From an uncultured Micrococcaceae bacterium (GTDB taxonomy: Bacteria; Actinomycetota; Actinomycetes; Actinomycetales; Micrococcaceae): a stretch of 64,000 nucleotides of DNA. The translations under genes and the position numbers were made by a program. Location: NCBI GenBank assembly GCA_947502645.1, contig CANNAD010000001.1, forward strand, positions 992,001 to 1,056,000, given 5' to 3'. Of this stretch, positions 63,160-64,000 are shown in pieces (the first letter of the stretch is position 1; every line of letters begins with the position of its first letter). Below the pieces are notes generated by a model. The model was not told the origin of the DNA and ran no database searches. It saw nothing but the letters and a program-made list of their open reading frames with translations.

Positions 63160-63664
63160 TGAAGCGATTGATCCGCACGGTGTTGTGTGGACGGGAGTCT
63201 CGAAGAATTATCTGAAGGTCCGGCTGCTGGGCTGGCTTCTGACAGCGGTCATCTGGCTGGTGGTGCTCTCTGTGCCGCTGGTGCTTGTCCTGATCGGGGT
63301 GTGGACCTGGCTTCCGCTGTGGGTCATCTGGTCGCTCATTGCGTTGAACGTCGTCATCAGTGCCTGGACGGGGTTGCTGATTCCCCGGCAGGTTCGGGCT
63401 ATCGGTTATGCCGAGCGCGACGACGATCTCCTGATCCGCAGCGGCGTGTTCTTTCAGCGTGCCATGGTGGTGCCCTATGGGCGGATGCAGTACGTGGACG
63501 TTTCGGTGGGGCCCGTGGAGCGGGCTTTCGGGCTTTGTTCCCTGAAGCTGCACACCGCAGCGGTTGCCACCAAGGCTGAAATCCCTGGGTTGCCTACCGA
63601 TGAGGGGGCCCGGTTGAGGGAGCAGCTGAGCGCCCGCGGTGAGGCGAAGCTGGCTGGACTGTGA
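63152..63664 (+). CDS. bacterial PH-domain (DUF304) membrane protein, first of a pair
   Basis: A 170-residue protein. Two membrane helices (VRLLGWLLTAVIWLVVLS, then LWVIWSLIALNVVISAWTGL) precede a bPH2 (DUF304) domain: LIRSGVFFQRAMVVPYGRMQ, VDVSVGPVERAFGLCSLKLH. GAGGGGGAGT precedes ATG 63152. The pair of PH-domain genes after DUF3180 is conserved in actinobacteria; function unknown. The stop overlaps the next start by 4 bp. Confidence 0.9.
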   Translation: MPSEAIDPHGVVWTGVSKNYLKVRLLGWLLTAVIWLVVLSVPLVLVLIGVWTWLPLWVIWSLIALNVVISAWTGLLIPRQVRAIGYAERDDDLLIRSGVFFQRAMVVPYGRMQYVDVSVGPVERAFGLCSLKLHTAAVATKAEIPGLPTDEGARLREQLSARGEAKLAGL

Positions 63665-64000
63665 GTGTCCCGGCGGAAGAACAGGCTCCTGATCCCGCGG
63701 TGATCGACAACCCGCAGGATGCGTGGCACCGGGTTCACCCGATCTCGCCGATGGTCCGTGGGTGGCTTGCCATTGTCGCCGTACTTTTTGTCTTCGGCCG
63801 TGACCGCGTTGAAGGGATCTTCATGGGGGAGGCCGAGGCTCTCCCGTCTGATGCGATCTGGTGGATTGTCGGGGTCGGGGCGGCTGTCGTCGTCGTCATT
63901 GCCGTGTTCTTTTATTTGTCCTGGCGGTTCACCCGGTATCAGGTGACGGCCGAGCATGTGAAGGTCAACAGCGGCGTTCTGTTTCGGCAGCAGCGGCAGG
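63661..64000 (+). CDS. bacterial PH-domain membrane protein, second of a pair, cut by the window end
   Basis: GTG 63661 overlaps the upstream TGA (GTGA). The visible 113 residues start VSVPAEEQAPDPAVIDNPQD and contain WHRVHPISPMVRGWLAIVAV, a second helix at WWIVGVGAAVVVVIAVFFYL and the start of a DUF304 domain (RYQVTAEHVKVNSGVLFRQQ). Homologues carry further repeats of the PH domain; the rest lies beyond 64000. Confidence 0.85.
   Translation, partial: MSVPAEEQAPDPAVIDNPQDAWHRVHPISPMVRGWLAIVAVLFVFGRDRVEGIFMGEAEALPSDAIWWIVGVGAAVVVVIAVFFYLSWRFTRYQVTAEHVKVNSGVLFRQQRQ

Noticed and set aside
1-64000. CRISPR arrays, rRNA or tRNA genes
   Set aside because: Looked for regularly spaced repeats and for tRNA arm sequences; none seen by eye. 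A covariance-model search could still reveal a short RNA.

Overview
The window is high-GC DNA. Its conserved 3' block runs dacB, a zinc metalloprotease, tilS, hpt, ftsH, folE, folP, folB, folK, DUF3180 and two PH-domain genes, an order known from Micrococcaceae. With a mycothiol-type DinB protein, a Pol-PE-Lig LigD and frequent GTG starts and GTGA overlaps, this points to a chromosomal piece of an Arthrobacter-like actinobacterium. That assignment is inference from gene order and protein similarity; no rRNA or tRNA gene was seen.

Positions 1-6500 look accessory. They hold the 3' end of a MarR regulator, a WYL-regulator remnant, a formylglycine-enzyme-like protein without the catalytic cysteines, a small membrane protein, a mazEF pair with a palindromic operator, a lone methyltransferase, an unknown 358-residue protein, a VOC protein, two copies of a superinfection-immunity-like membrane protein, a DUF3800 remnant between them, and a FusB-like EF-G-binding protein with a hairpin over its ribosome binding site.

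Positions 6500-25500 are mostly metabolism and transport: a DinB/maleylpyruvate-isomerase-type protein, etfB-etfA followed by a membrane cytochrome b with three copies of an [14 protein letters not shown] motif, ligD, phosphoketolase, an SRPBCC protein, a corrinoid adenosyltransferase operon with a paired SMR exporter, a BCCT transporter, a small zinc-ribbon protein, an APC permease overlapping an FAD/Rieske oxidoreductase, a RelA/SpoT-type alarmone synthetase, an M50 peptidase and an alpha/beta hydrolase.

Positions 25600-31800 carry a complete peptide ABC operon (two permeases, a fused double ATPase and a lipoprotein) behind a perfect palindromic operator. Positions 31800-49400 contain a PfkB kinase, PEBP, HAD and GDPD proteins, a uracil-type permease next to a RutE-like nitroreductase, pgm, a DUF4190 protein, a 31-residue ORF, a POT transporter, an amidase, a rhodanese coupled to pheA, topoisomerase IB, a diacylglycerol-kinase-type lipid kinase and serS.

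Between serS and a HAD gene lies the most unusual structure: one gene (AbiEi-like N-terminus plus a DUF559/PD-(D/E)XK domain) bracketed by two 60-bp palindromic elements in inverted orientation. Two further copies of a different nested palindrome sit at 41.1 and 52.9 kb. From 53 kb to the end the window is conserved cell-wall, tRNA-modification, purine-salvage, FtsH and folate genes, tightly packed and probably partly co-transcribed.
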